Below are positions 8,103-16,236 of a stretch of 23,645 nt of DNA, in pieces. The translations under genes were made by a program, and so were the position numbers. Within the stretch, counting starts at the first letter, position 1, and each line of letters opens with the position of its first letter. The DNA is from JAKBCQ01 sp021807585 (GTDB lineage Bacteria; Planctomycetota; Planctomycetia; Isosphaerales; Isosphaeraceae), in contig DAHWFG010000332.1 of NCBI GenBank assembly GCA_027325115.1, positions 1 through 23,645 of the forward strand, in the 5' to 3' direction. Under the pieces are notes generated by a model. The model ran no database searches. It was given only the letters and a program-made list of their open reading frames with translations, and was not told the origin of the DNA.

Positions 8103-10091
8103 TCAACGCTCGAAATTCGAGAAATCTTGATGGATCGTCATGGTTTTCACACGCTCGTTCCGCGGATCGACGACGCGAATCTGCACGTGGATGCCGCGGA
8201 GCGGAACGGGGTAGGGCGCCGAATACGACGGATAAATCGGCTGCGCGAACGGCGGCCCGTTAAGGACGTTGTTGATCGGAGTCGCGGGGACGTTCGAATA
8301 ATCGGTTGACCATGTGTCATAAGTTCGCACCATTCGAATCGTCGCTCCCGACGTGTCGTTGTCGCCGACGTTCGCCAAGAGCCCCGGCCACTGCGCGTCG
8401 GGTCGAAAATCGGATTGAAGCGGCGGCATCCGCCCCTCGTGGCCGAGCGTCATCATCGCCGGCGGAGACGTTCCCGCGATGTTCGTCGTGGCGTTCGACG
8501 GATACGTGTATAAAGCGGGGTTCGAGGCGTAGCCGAGATCGTAATAACCCGGCGTCCACAATTGCACCGACGGGTCGTTGGGAAAGATCGCCGAGTAAGC
8601 CTTGACGTTGGGATCGTAAGCCTTGACGTCGAAGCTCCGCACACCCGTCAAAAGCAGATCATCCTCCCAAATATGATTCCAATAAATATTGCCCGATGCG
8701 TCGAGCAACGGCGCCTGGGGGGTGACGAACAGCGGCGAACCCGCGCCGTCGTTGAACAACTGGGGGATATCGCGGTACAACGGCGACATCGGCGGCAAAA
8801 AGCCGAATCCCGCGGGGTTTGATAGCAGCGTTTGCCACGACAACCCCACGCTCTGATTGCCGGGACTAAACAGCGGGCTGTTGAGCGATTGCACGGGATC
8901 GGTCCAGAACGGCGAGATCGTCTCCCGCCATGTCGGGAAACCCCACCACGTTTGCCAGTCCCCCGCGGGAGGCATGGGGAGGCTGTCGCCGACATCGAGC
9001 GGACCGTGGTTGAACATCGTCGGCAAACCCGCGGGATTGAGCATCAACCCGTGCGGGTCGGGGCTGTGCATCCAGCCGTAACCGACTCCGTATCCCAGCC
9101 GATTCGTATCGGGAACCGAGAACGCTCCCGGATACATAAACGGGAACGGCAAGCGATCGTGCGTCGGCGCCCGCAACTGAATGTTGCTGGGGTCGTTGAT
9201 CAGATTCGTGTTAAGAATATAAGGATATAATGTGGGATAATAATCGGCGGCGCCGTTGCCGTTTAAATCGTCGGGGATGCCGTCGGGGAGCGCCGATCCG
9301 CTCAAGTTATCGAGATAATCGTCGGTGAACCGCGGCCGCGCGAACCGCCATTGGCGGTTCGTCAGCTCGCCGAGCGAATTGGGAACGGGTACGACGTTTG
9401 ACCCGTGTGGCGCGGGACGAGCCGAGATGTCGTTCATCCCTTGCCAACTCGTCGTGTAAAAAACCTGGCCCGCGGGAGACATCGAACCGAAAATACCCGT
9501 TTGATACTCCATGTACTGATTGTTGGGGATGTTCCCGGGAGCGATCATGCCGCGGCGCTGCGGAACCACGAGGAGAACGCGGCGATAAAGATTGCCGTTG
9601 CGGAGGAAGTAAATGATTTCAGCGAATTGGCTCGTCAGCGTGATCGGCGTGAACGTCGGGTTGATCGGAAAACCGCCGCCGCTGCCGTTGATCGACTGCG
9701 TGGGAACCCAAACCCGCCCCGTGAACGGTTGTCCTGGAGGCGCCTTGGCGGTGAACGCCAGGCAATCGTCGGTGTCTTCTCCCTGTAAATCGGCGAACGA
9801 GTTCTCGATGTACTCAAAATAGCCGCGCTGTTCGTCAGGATCGACGGGAGGGAACATATGAGTCGTCACCCCCGCGAGGTCTTGCGTGAGCGTGATCTCG
9901 ACTCGGCGGAGCGATTCGTCCAAATGCTGCGCCGTCCGCGCGATCGTCACCGCCGAAGTCGCGGATTGAAAGATCCCCACGATGATCGTCATCACCAGGA
10001 GCAATAAGCCCACCGTCACGAGCATCTCGACGAGCGTCACGCCTCGTCGGCGCCGCGGTCGGTTCGGGTTCTCGGTCGCGCCGTATCGCAT
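8103..10091 (-). CDS. GspJ/PilW-like pseudopilin, enlarged
   Basis: The chosen ATG at 10091 gives 662 aa; the frame could also begin at a TTG at 10109, six codons upstream. The leader RPRRRRG is cleaved before VTLVEMLVTVG (Gly17|Val18), with Glu22 at mature position 5, followed by a hydrophobic helix to about residue 42. A GspJ-like amphipathic segment comes next (SLRRVEITLTQDLAGVTTHM). An Asp/Asn loop lies at 275-283 (DLNGNGAAD). The C-terminus (PVPLRGIHVQIRVVDPRNER) is a β-rich ending typical of PilW/GspJ-type proteins from this phylum. Typical GspJ is about 200 aa, so this is around threefold longer. The gene lies 25 bp after the GspI-like gene and 46 bp before the GspK-like gene, matching the gspI-J-K order. 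Assignment to GspJ rather than another minor pseudopilin relies partly on that order. Confidence 0.88.
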   Translation of the reverse strand: MRYGATENPNRPRRRRGVTLVEMLVTVGLLLLVMTIIVGIFQSATSAVTIARTAQHLDESLRRVEITLTQDLAGVTTHMFPPVDPDEQRGYFEYIENSFADLQGEDTDDCLAFTAKAPPGQPFTGRVWVPTQSINGSGGGFPINPTFTPITLTSQFAEIIYFLRNGNLYRRVLLVVPQRRGMIAPGNIPNNQYMEYQTGIFGSMSPAGQVFYTTSWQGMNDISARPAPHGSNVVPVPNSLGELTNRQWRFARPRFTDDYLDNLSGSALPDGIPDDLNGNGAADYYPTLYPYILNTNLINDPSNIQLRAPTHDRLPFPFMYPGAFSVPDTNRLGYGVGYGWMHSPDPHGLMLNPAGLPTMFNHGPLDVGDSLPMPPAGDWQTWWGFPTWRETISPFWTDPVQSLNSPLFSPGNQSVGLSWQTLLSNPAGFGFLPPMSPLYRDIPQLFNDGAGSPLFVTPQAPLLDASGNIYWNHIWEDDLLLTGVRSFDVKAYDPNVKAYSAIFPNDPSVQLWTPGYYDLGYASNPALYTYPSNATTNIAGTSPPAMMTLGHEGRMPPLQSDFRPDAQWPGLLANVGDNDTSGATIRMVRTYDTWSTDYSNVPATPINNVLNGPPFAQPIYPSYSAPYPVPLRGIHVQIRVVDPRNERVKTMTIHQDFSNFER

Positions 10092-10116
10092 AAGCGGGTG
10101 CTCACACAAATAAGAA

Positions 10117-11463
10117 TTAGCGTGAATAAATCACCTTGGGGAAGACGTTGACGACCGACGGCATGACGAGCGCCGTATTGGCGTGGAAAGCGCCTCCCAC
10201 GTTTTGGGTTTTGGCGCGCACCTTGCCGTCGATGAAGACCGTCATCCGGCGATAACCCTGTTGCGCCGGTTGGCTCGTCACTCCCGGGATCTCGGCCGCC
10301 GCCGCCGATCGTTTGACGACGCGATACCAATGGCATCGTTGTCCGGGATAAAACGTCGTTTGGTTTTGGGTGATCGCTGTGTTGTAGCGGCTTTGGCTCG
10401 TCGCCCCCACGCGATCGTAGGTGACGTCGGCGATCCAACCGCCGACACGGACGTCGGGGTCGGGCATTGCCGCCGGCCAACGGATCAAGATCAAATTATC
10501 TCCGCCGACGGGAAATCCGTCGATCGCGATGTTCGTGCTGTAGCCGAAGATCGCATCGACGGGTGTTTCTCCCAAAGCCATCGGAATGCCGTACGCAAGT
10601 TCATAATTGAATTGGCGCGATTCGCAAACGACGATGTCGCCGACGAAGACGCTCGCGTTGGGGTCGTTGACGTCGATCTGCTTCCCCGTGAAAAACCACG
10701 AATATTTCCAGTCCGAGATCACTCCTCCGCCGCTTAAATCGGGGACGATCGTCGCCCCCACGCCGTTGACCGCGAGCGCGTTCGTCGCCTTGTTGCCCGC
10801 GGTTTGCATCACGATGTCGTCGTTCGATGCGAACACCGAACCCGCGACATCGGGCGAATAGGGGGCGAGCACGGTCGGGAACGTGTACGGCCAAAACAAA
10901 GGCGCGACCGACCCCGGCATGAAATTGGTGATCCGTTGCAGACCCCACGCCGATGGAGGGCCGCCGTCGACGGGATCGACGGGCAACAGGCCGACGCCGA
11001 ATCCAAACCGCGCCTCCATCGCCATATGAGGATAAACCCCCATGTTCGGCAGAAAACCGAGCGTCGGGCTCGGCTGCGCGTTCGCCCGCCAGAGCGGGTC
11101 GTAACACACGGGCAACCCGGGACCGATCACGGGCTGAAGACCCGGAACGCCGGGCGAAACGAAATTGGGGTCGACCGTGAACGGATCGTACGGCGGAAAC
11201 GCCCCGTTTAAATACAAGGCGTTGTTGCCGTACCACGACATCAAAAACGAGCGCTTGTCGAGCAGCTTGCGGCTGCTGAATTCGCCGTACGCGCTCTGCG
11301 CCAGAATCGTCGACCGCGAGTTCCGCGTCGCGTCCCGCACCCGCATCAGGCTCACGGGGAAGAGGGTCGCGAGCGAGATCATCCCCACCGCCATGATCAA
11401 CAGGCTGATCAGGATCTCGGTCAGCGTGATTCCCGCGCGGTCGCGAGGTGAGATTCGGATCAT
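10117..11463 (-). CDS. GspI/PilV-like pseudopilin, enlarged
   Basis: This 448-aa protein has a very short leader, MIRISPRDRAG, cleaved before ITLTEILISLLIMAVGMISL. Glu16 is at mature position 5. The helix continues into LATLFPVSLMRVRDATRNSR, a PilV/GspI-like segment. It is the only one of the six operon pseudopilins in which I see no D-x-[DN]-x-[DN]-G loop. Typical GspI is about 120 aa, so the ectodomain is greatly extended. The ATG overlaps the stop codon of the GspH-like gene as ATGA (11460-11463), which points to translational coupling. The stop codon lies 25 bp before the GspJ-like start. It likely acts as an inner-membrane-anchored minor pseudopilin that helps nucleate the fibre tip. The prepilin identity is certain; the GspI label is based on position and N-terminal similarity. 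Confidence 0.88.
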   Translation of the reverse strand: MIRISPRDRAGITLTEILISLLIMAVGMISLATLFPVSLMRVRDATRNSRSTILAQSAYGEFSSRKLLDKRSFLMSWYGNNALYLNGAFPPYDPFTVDPNFVSPGVPGLQPVIGPGLPVCYDPLWRANAQPSPTLGFLPNMGVYPHMAMEARFGFGVGLLPVDPVDGGPPSAWGLQRITNFMPGSVAPLFWPYTFPTVLAPYSPDVAGSVFASNDDIVMQTAGNKATNALAVNGVGATIVPDLSGGGVISDWKYSWFFTGKQIDVNDPNASVFVGDIVVCESRQFNYELAYGIPMALGETPVDAIFGYSTNIAIDGFPVGGDNLILIRWPAAMPDPDVRVGGWIADVTYDRVGATSQSRYNTAITQNQTTFYPGQRCHWYRVVKRSAAAAEIPGVTSQPAQQGYRRMTVFIDGKVRAKTQNVGGAFHANTALVMPSVVNVFPKVIYSR

Positions 11464-12848
11464 TTCACGTTCCTCGTCCCGGTTTGCGCTTGGTAATAAG
11501 GCGTGTTGGGGTCGATACTGGAAAAAACCTCAATATCATTGGAAACGACCATTCCCGTCCGCGTGAACACCGTCACGAGCTTGCGCGACGTTTTAAGGAA
11601 CGTCGTGCCGACATATCCCGGCGTGCTCTGCGGCATCGGCAGCGTGTACGCGAGGCTCGGCCACGCGCTCTGGGGAACGCCTAGGCCGATATACGCGGGA
11701 TGAACGTCGCTCCGCTCGGTGAGCCAAAAATGATAAAATGGTGTTAATGTGATCGTTTCTTGGCCTGAATACGGACCCGCGTAGATCACCTGGCCCGCGG
11801 GAGAAACCATCAGCTCGACGAAACCCGTCACCGAGTCGACGGGGAGACGTGATCGTTCGGGAACGCGCGGCATCGTCCCGCCGCCGATGCTGTAAAACCC
11901 GGTGTTGTTGAATGAAGTCGCGTCGATCACGACCCCCGCGGGGAGCGCGACCTCCTGGTTCGATCCCTGCACGGGGACGGGACGGCGGAGGATCGTGTAC
12001 GGTTCCATCGGCTGGAGCGACGACAACGATCCCAGGAACGTCTCGGCTTCATATTCGAATGCGTCGGTCGGGTAATCGAGCAATCCGTCGCCGTTGTTGT
12101 CGACTCCGTCCGACGATTCGTCGATGAAACCGTTTTGATTGTCGTCGTAACCGTTCGTGAGATAAAGGAATTCCGAACCGTCGGAGGTCGGCGGAGTCGC
12201 CCCCGGTACGCCGACGTTGACGAACCGCTCGGGGTTGGCCTGCAACATCGGCCCGATCACTGTATACAGTTGTCCCGTATTGCCGAACCGTAGCTTGTCG
12301 CCGACTCGAATGTTCCAATACCAGTTCGTCGGCGTGTTTGGAATCGTGACGCCGTTGTATAGTTGATACTTTGATTCAAAGATGATGATTGCGAAGTTAT
12401 ATTGAGGGGAAAGCGGGTTGAGCGGCCCCATCGAAGCGTTCCAGTTGAACGGCGTGGGGGCGGCGAAACCCTCGCTGTAGTTGGGGGCGGTTTCGAGGAG
12501 GATCATCCGGCTGTACGCGAGCGGTCGGTATGGATCGGCGTTGTCGGGGCCGTAGAATTCGGCGTCGGGGATGAATCGCACGCCGCGCGGCGCTCGCGCC
12601 CGCATCGCCGAATCGTGCGACTGCTCGAGCACCGCCTGAAGCAACCGCGCGCCTTCGCTCACCTGCCGAGATCGGAGCGCCGGAAGAATCATCCCCACCG
12701 CGACGGCGCTGACGATCAGGATGATGAAGATCACGATCATGATCTCGATCATCGTGAACCCGCGGCGACCGCGGAGCGAGACGATCGATCGACGATTTGT
12801 CACGCCTTGATCATTGGATTCGTGAATGTGGATCGAGCCGATTTTCAT
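11460..12848 (-). CDS. GspH-like pseudopilin, enlarged
   Basis: The frame is open much further upstream (to 13562), but the start is set at 12848. There the ATG overlaps the previous gene's stop as ATGA (12845-12848), and the protein has a proper prepilin leader. The 462-aa product has Gly30|Phe31 cleavage (SLRGRRG, then FTMIEIMIVIFIIL) and Glu35 at mature position 5. The next segment (RQVSEGARLLQAVLEQSHDS) and the C-terminal LVTVFTRTGMVVSN strand pair resemble GspH/FimT proteins. Two Asp/Asn loops lie close together, DDNQNGFIDE at 235-244 and DNNGDGLLD at 250-258, resembling calcium loops. GspH is usually about 170-190 aa. The 3' end overlaps the GspI-like start by 4 nt. It is a probable minor pseudopilin that couples the tip complex to the major pseudopilin. 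Confidence 0.87.
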   Translation of the reverse strand: MKIGSIHIHESNDQGVTNRRSIVSLRGRRGFTMIEIMIVIFIILIVSAVAVGMILPALRSRQVSEGARLLQAVLEQSHDSAMRARAPRGVRFIPDAEFYGPDNADPYRPLAYSRMILLETAPNYSEGFAAPTPFNWNASMGPLNPLSPQYNFAIIIFESKYQLYNGVTIPNTPTNWYWNIRVGDKLRFGNTGQLYTVIGPMLQANPERFVNVGVPGATPPTSDGSEFLYLTNGYDDNQNGFIDESSDGVDNNGDGLLDYPTDAFEYEAETFLGSLSSLQPMEPYTILRRPVPVQGSNQEVALPAGVVIDATSFNNTGFYSIGGGTMPRVPERSRLPVDSVTGFVELMVSPAGQVIYAGPYSGQETITLTPFYHFWLTERSDVHPAYIGLGVPQSAWPSLAYTLPMPQSTPGYVGTTFLKTSRKLVTVFTRTGMVVSNDIEVFSSIDPNTPYYQAQTGTRNVK

Positions 12849-14512
12849 GGCGCCCCCACGCTGAGGGGGTTGACCCCCAAAAGTTGAGTGACGGGTTGAT
12901 TCGAGATGTCGTCGCCCGAGAAGACGTTTTGGAGATACGTCGTCGTCTGGGTGACCGAAGAGGGAAGCATATAAGGGCCCGATCGCGCCGAGGGGTCGAA
13001 CGCCCCAGCCTGGTTCTCGATATAAATCAAATTCGGAACCGTGATCGGCATCGGTTGGCCGCTGCCGTCGCTGATGTTGCCGTTGAGCACGGGGTAGCTC
13101 GTCGCCAATTGGCCGACTCCCGGGACCGTGTCCGACCCTCCCGAGAGGATCAGAAACTTGGTGAAGAACGCGCGCCGCGCCGGGTAGATGTGGCCGCGAT
13201 CCCACAGCGTGCTGTCGGGAGGCGTGTGCGAACCCGAAAGGACGGTCGTCAACAGGTTCGGTTCCACAATCAAATGAAAGAAACTTTGGAACGTGTATGC
13301 GTTGGGACTTAAGACGCCCGCGGGATCGGGCGAGAAGCTGAAGGTGTTGCCCGAATTGACCTGCGACGACCACCACATCGGCGAGACGATCTGCTGGTTG
13401 GGGTCGAGCGGGTCTTGCTCGCGCGGTTGAAGCGATCCGATCATAACATTGCCGACGGCGCCGGGGCTGAACGCCTGCGTCGACGAATAAGGCCGCCAGC
13501 CGAGCTGATAATCCGACGGATGGAAGATCGGCCAGCGGAAAAAGAGGAGCGGCTTGCCCCACGCGTCGACGAATTCCATTAATCCATCGTGATCGGTGTC
13601 TTGCACTTCTTTATCGGTGAAATCGTCGGCCTGCAACTGGCTGCCGAAAGGCCCCTGGCCGTAGATCAAGATCGCGTACAAAATCTCGGATCGAGCGGTG
13701 TTGTGCGTGTGATTTTGAAGGTTCGTTTGGATCTGGGCGATCTGGCTCGCCGACAGACCCGCGGTTCCTTCGATCAGGTCGTCGACGAGGCCGTCCTGAT
13801 TGTTGTCGAGGCCGTCGTAGCCCTGCGAACCGTAGCCGAGTTGTTGGTTGATCCCCGCGGCGACGGTGTACGAGGCGCCCATGATCCCCGTGCCGAGAAG
13901 GTTGTAATTGGGGTTGTAGAGGGGATCGAGGGTTGCATTATCGTGCCACGCGCCGCCGCTTTCGACCGGGATCGCCGAGCCGATCGGCAAAATGTAGCTC
14001 GCGTACGGTTGGGGAGGAATGCTTGTGGTCGCTCCCGATTGATACGGAGTCGCTGCGTAGTTGATCGGATAATGCGGGTCGTTCTGCACCAGGAAGACAT
14101 CGGGGAATTCGGCTTTGATCCGGTCGAACTGCGCGATCACCTGCGAGCGCTGCGAGTAGGGGATCGTGTAGGGATACGAATTCGCCGGGACGAGCGGGAG
14201 CGTGATTCCATTGCCAGGGTAAATCGCCGCGATCGCGTTGTGCGCTCCGTTGGCCTCGACCGTCGTCGTTAGGATCGATTGGATCCGATCGTTGAGCGCC
14301 GCCTCGAGCTTGATAATCAGCCCTCGCGTCGCGGTGTCCTGGGCGCGGCGGATCCCGTCTTGCGCCGCGATCAAAATGAACGCGACGATAATGCCGATGA
14401 TCAGGATGACGATCAACAGTTCAATCAGCGTGAATCCGGCGATGCGCGGCCGCGTCGCGACGCGGAAGTACGCGCTTCGGCAGGGGGGTCGTCGTCGCTC
14501 GAACGTTCTCAT
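12845..14512 (-). CDS. Second GspG-like pseudopilin with calcium-type loops
   Basis: The ATG at 14512 gives 555 aa. An in-frame ATG at 14635 would add 41 residues with no visible similarity; upstream of the chosen start is only a weak AAAGAG. The leader (MRTFERRRPP through RPRIAG) is cleaved at Gly26|Phe27 before FTLIELLIVILIIGIIVAF, with Glu31 at mature position 5. The following helix (AATRG-type segment, LIIKLEAALNDRIQS) resembles the start of GspG ectodomains. DGLDNNQDGLVDD (233-245) and DTDHDGLMEFVD (305-316) fit EF-hand-like calcium loops, the second nearly canonical. It sits between the GspG-like and GspH-like genes, where standard gsp operons have none, so it may be a second major subunit or an added minor one. 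It starts the tightly packed minor-pseudopilin run. Confidence 0.87.
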   Translation of the reverse strand: MRTFERRRPPCRSAYFRVATRPRIAGFTLIELLIVILIIGIIVAFILIAAQDGIRRAQDTATRGLIIKLEAALNDRIQSILTTTVEANGAHNAIAAIYPGNGITLPLVPANSYPYTIPYSQRSQVIAQFDRIKAEFPDVFLVQNDPHYPINYAATPYQSGATTSIPPQPYASYILPIGSAIPVESGGAWHDNATLDPLYNPNYNLLGTGIMGASYTVAAGINQQLGYGSQGYDGLDNNQDGLVDDLIEGTAGLSASQIAQIQTNLQNHTHNTARSEILYAILIYGQGPFGSQLQADDFTDKEVQDTDHDGLMEFVDAWGKPLLFFRWPIFHPSDYQLGWRPYSSTQAFSPGAVGNVMIGSLQPREQDPLDPNQQIVSPMWWSSQVNSGNTFSFSPDPAGVLSPNAYTFQSFFHLIVEPNLLTTVLSGSHTPPDSTLWDRGHIYPARRAFFTKFLILSGGSDTVPGVGQLATSYPVLNGNISDGSGQPMPITVPNLIYIENQAGAFDPSARSGPYMLPSSVTQTTTYLQNVFSGDDISNQPVTQLLGVNPLSVGAP

Positions 14513-14797
14513 CGGAATGGTACTCTTTGGCCCAACTCGACACGGAGCTTCCACGGCGTACGCGGCGACGCCGCGCGGTTGCGTTGCATCCTCCGCCGCG
14601 GACGAAGATCCCTCGACGGATGAATCTCGGATCAAAAAATCGAATCGATCTCGGTCGGTTCAATCGCCGCCGGGTCGCCCCGGCTCATGTCGTTTCGCAC
14701 GCGATCGATCGAACCTTGCTCGGGCGATCTCCTTTCATCAAAAACCTTGTGGATATTCAAGCGTCTTGTACTCTCATCAATCAATCTCAAGAAAAGG
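14513..14797. other. Spacer between the two GspG-like genes
   Basis: These 285 bp separate the stop of the first GspG-like gene from the start of the second. A short AT-richer stretch follows the upstream stop codon. No convincing promoter, RNA gene or U-tailed hairpin was recognised. A minus-strand AAAGGAG (near 14730) precedes an 18-codon open frame starting ATGAGCCGG, but the 41-nt spacing is too long and I do not call it a gene. Confidence 0.4.
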
Positions 14798-16006
14798 TTA
14801 TTGCAATCGACCCGTGGCGAAGTTCGTCACGTTGTCGTCCTCGCGGGATCGCATCAGCGGATCGGGCTGGCCCGACGATTGAGGGAAGATTCCCGCGTCG
14901 AGCGGCAGGCGGTTCCCCGTCGTCGCGTTCGGGCTGAATTGGCCGCCGATTCCGTACAGTCCGTCGAGACCCGCGGAGAGGATCTGGAACGTGTTGGGAT
15001 TGACGAATGTCGTCACGGCGCTTGTCGTCGAGTATGGAGTCGTGGTCGTGTATGGATTGGGGGCGACCGATTTGACGTAGTTCGTCGTTCCCAGTGTGGG
15101 ATCGACGACGCTGAAGTTCGATGAGAAGATCCGATAAGCGAGTGAACCCGAGTAATTCATGTTGTTGTCGGCGAGATCGTTGGGATCGAAACCGCCGATC
15201 GCGGTCGATTGGCTCGTCGGCACGTTGACGTCGTTGGGGTCGTAGCCGTTGTTGCCGTACGAGCTGAAGTACGCGTAGAACCGCGCCGAGTTCCCCGAAC
15301 CGATCGGGTCGAGGTAGCCGGGGAAGTTCGTTCCCGTCGCGTCGAAGAGGCGATTGCCGCGGAACTCGAACAAGGGCGCCTCGCGGTTGGCGGCGAGCGC
15401 CGCGGTCGCGAACGGCAGCGGCGGGAACGGATTCGCCGGATTCTTACCGATCCCCATCATCCCGTATTGAGCGACGCCACCCGAGCCGATCGATCGATTC
15501 GACACCCCTCCCAGGAAAAAGACGAGGCATTGATGTCCTTGCAAGATATAAGGACCGTTCGCGTTCATCACTCCGTCGCCGTTGAAATCGTAAAACGTTC
15601 CCAGTTGGAGCGCCCCCGCTCCCAGCCCCGTCATTCGCGGATAGAACTTGCGCAGGTACGAAAGCGATCGTTGCGCGAGCGCCGCGAACGTGATGTCGTT
15701 CGTCGACCCCGACGATGCGAGCGTGGTGAAATTCGCCGAATACTGGTAGTAATTGCCCGATTCATCGAGGAGGATTCGGCTCGGCGGGAAATCGCCGTAT
15801 TTCGATTTAAAATCGTTGAGCGCTTGCGTCAGTTGATTCATCTCGCCGATCGCCTGCGCGTCGCGGGCGCGGTCGACGGCGCGAATGACCGCGGGAACCA
15901 AAAGCGCGATCAGGATGCCGATGATGAGAACCACGGCGAGGAGTTCCACGAGCGTCATGCCGCGGCGCGTCGCGGTCGTCGGGCGGCGGGCGTGTCGGCG
16001 ATTCAT
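14798..16006 (-). CDS. GspG-like (major-type) pseudopilin, enlarged
   Basis: This 402-aa protein has the leader MNRRHARRPTTATRRG and Gly16|Met17 cleavage before MTLVELLAVVLIIGILIALL. Glu21 is at mature position 5. The helix runs into ARDAQAIGEMNQLTQALNDF and then YGDFPPS, a pattern typical of GspG. A calcium-loop-like DFNGDGVMN lies at 140-148. The C-terminus (ILSAGLDGLYGIGGQF, later REDDNVTNFATGRL) matches the GspG ending, in which the known family binds calcium. GspG is usually about 140 aa; here long loops are inserted between these landmarks. The ATG has a strong ribosome site (AGGAG at 16020-16016, 9 nt spacing). It follows the PilC/GspF-like gene by 230 bp, the standard gspF-gspG order, and is the best candidate for the main fibre subunit. 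Confidence 0.9.
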   Translation of the reverse strand: MNRRHARRPTTATRRGMTLVELLAVVLIIGILIALLVPAVIRAVDRARDAQAIGEMNQLTQALNDFKSKYGDFPPSRILLDESGNYYQYSANFTTLASSGSTNDITFAALAQRSLSYLRKFYPRMTGLGAGALQLGTFYDFNGDGVMNANGPYILQGHQCLVFFLGGVSNRSIGSGGVAQYGMMGIGKNPANPFPPLPFATAALAANREAPLFEFRGNRLFDATGTNFPGYLDPIGSGNSARFYAYFSSYGNNGYDPNDVNVPTSQSTAIGGFDPNDLADNNMNYSGSLAYRIFSSNFSVVDPTLGTTNYVKSVAPNPYTTTTPYSTTSAVTTFVNPNTFQILSAGLDGLYGIGGQFSPNATTGNRLPLDAGIFPQSSGQPDPLMRSREDDNVTNFATGRLQ

Positions 16007-16138
16007 CGAGTCGGTCTCCTAAAGCGGGCGATTACGATCCGTGCGATTCAAGGCGACGCGTACCGCGTCATCACGTGTAATAATGCGCTGTCTTGTTGAT
16101 CCTTCGCGGTCGACGCCTGCGCGTCCCTCGTCGTTCGC

Positions 16139-16173
16139 GGCGCGATCGGGTCGAACGATCGCGCCTTGTTTTT
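16139..16173 (+). terminator. Intrinsic-terminator-like hairpin on the plus strand
   Basis: A perfect 10-bp GC-rich stem (16139-16148 ggcgcgatcg with 16156-16165 cgatcgcgcc) encloses a 7-nt loop. It is followed directly by TTGTTTTT (16166-16173). Read on the plus strand this has all the parts of a rho-independent terminator. Read on the minus strand, the sense direction of every gene here, the T-tract is missing. It lies 72 bp past the pilC/gspF stop. Confidence 0.45.
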
Positions 16174-16236
16174 GATCGGTCGCGGCGGGGGATCGGAGGC
16201 GGTTCGCCCCCGTCCCCGCGTCCGCGGTTCGCGGCG

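Noticed and set aside
12849..13562. Upstream extension of the H-like frame by 238 codons
   Set aside because: It overlaps the second GspG-like gene in another frame, and the internal ATG at 12848 gives a proper prepilin leader and an ATGA junction.
14636..14700. 18-codon minus-strand open frame in the spacer between the two GspG-like genes
   Set aside because: The only Shine-Dalgarno-like sequence is about 41 nt away and there is no other support.
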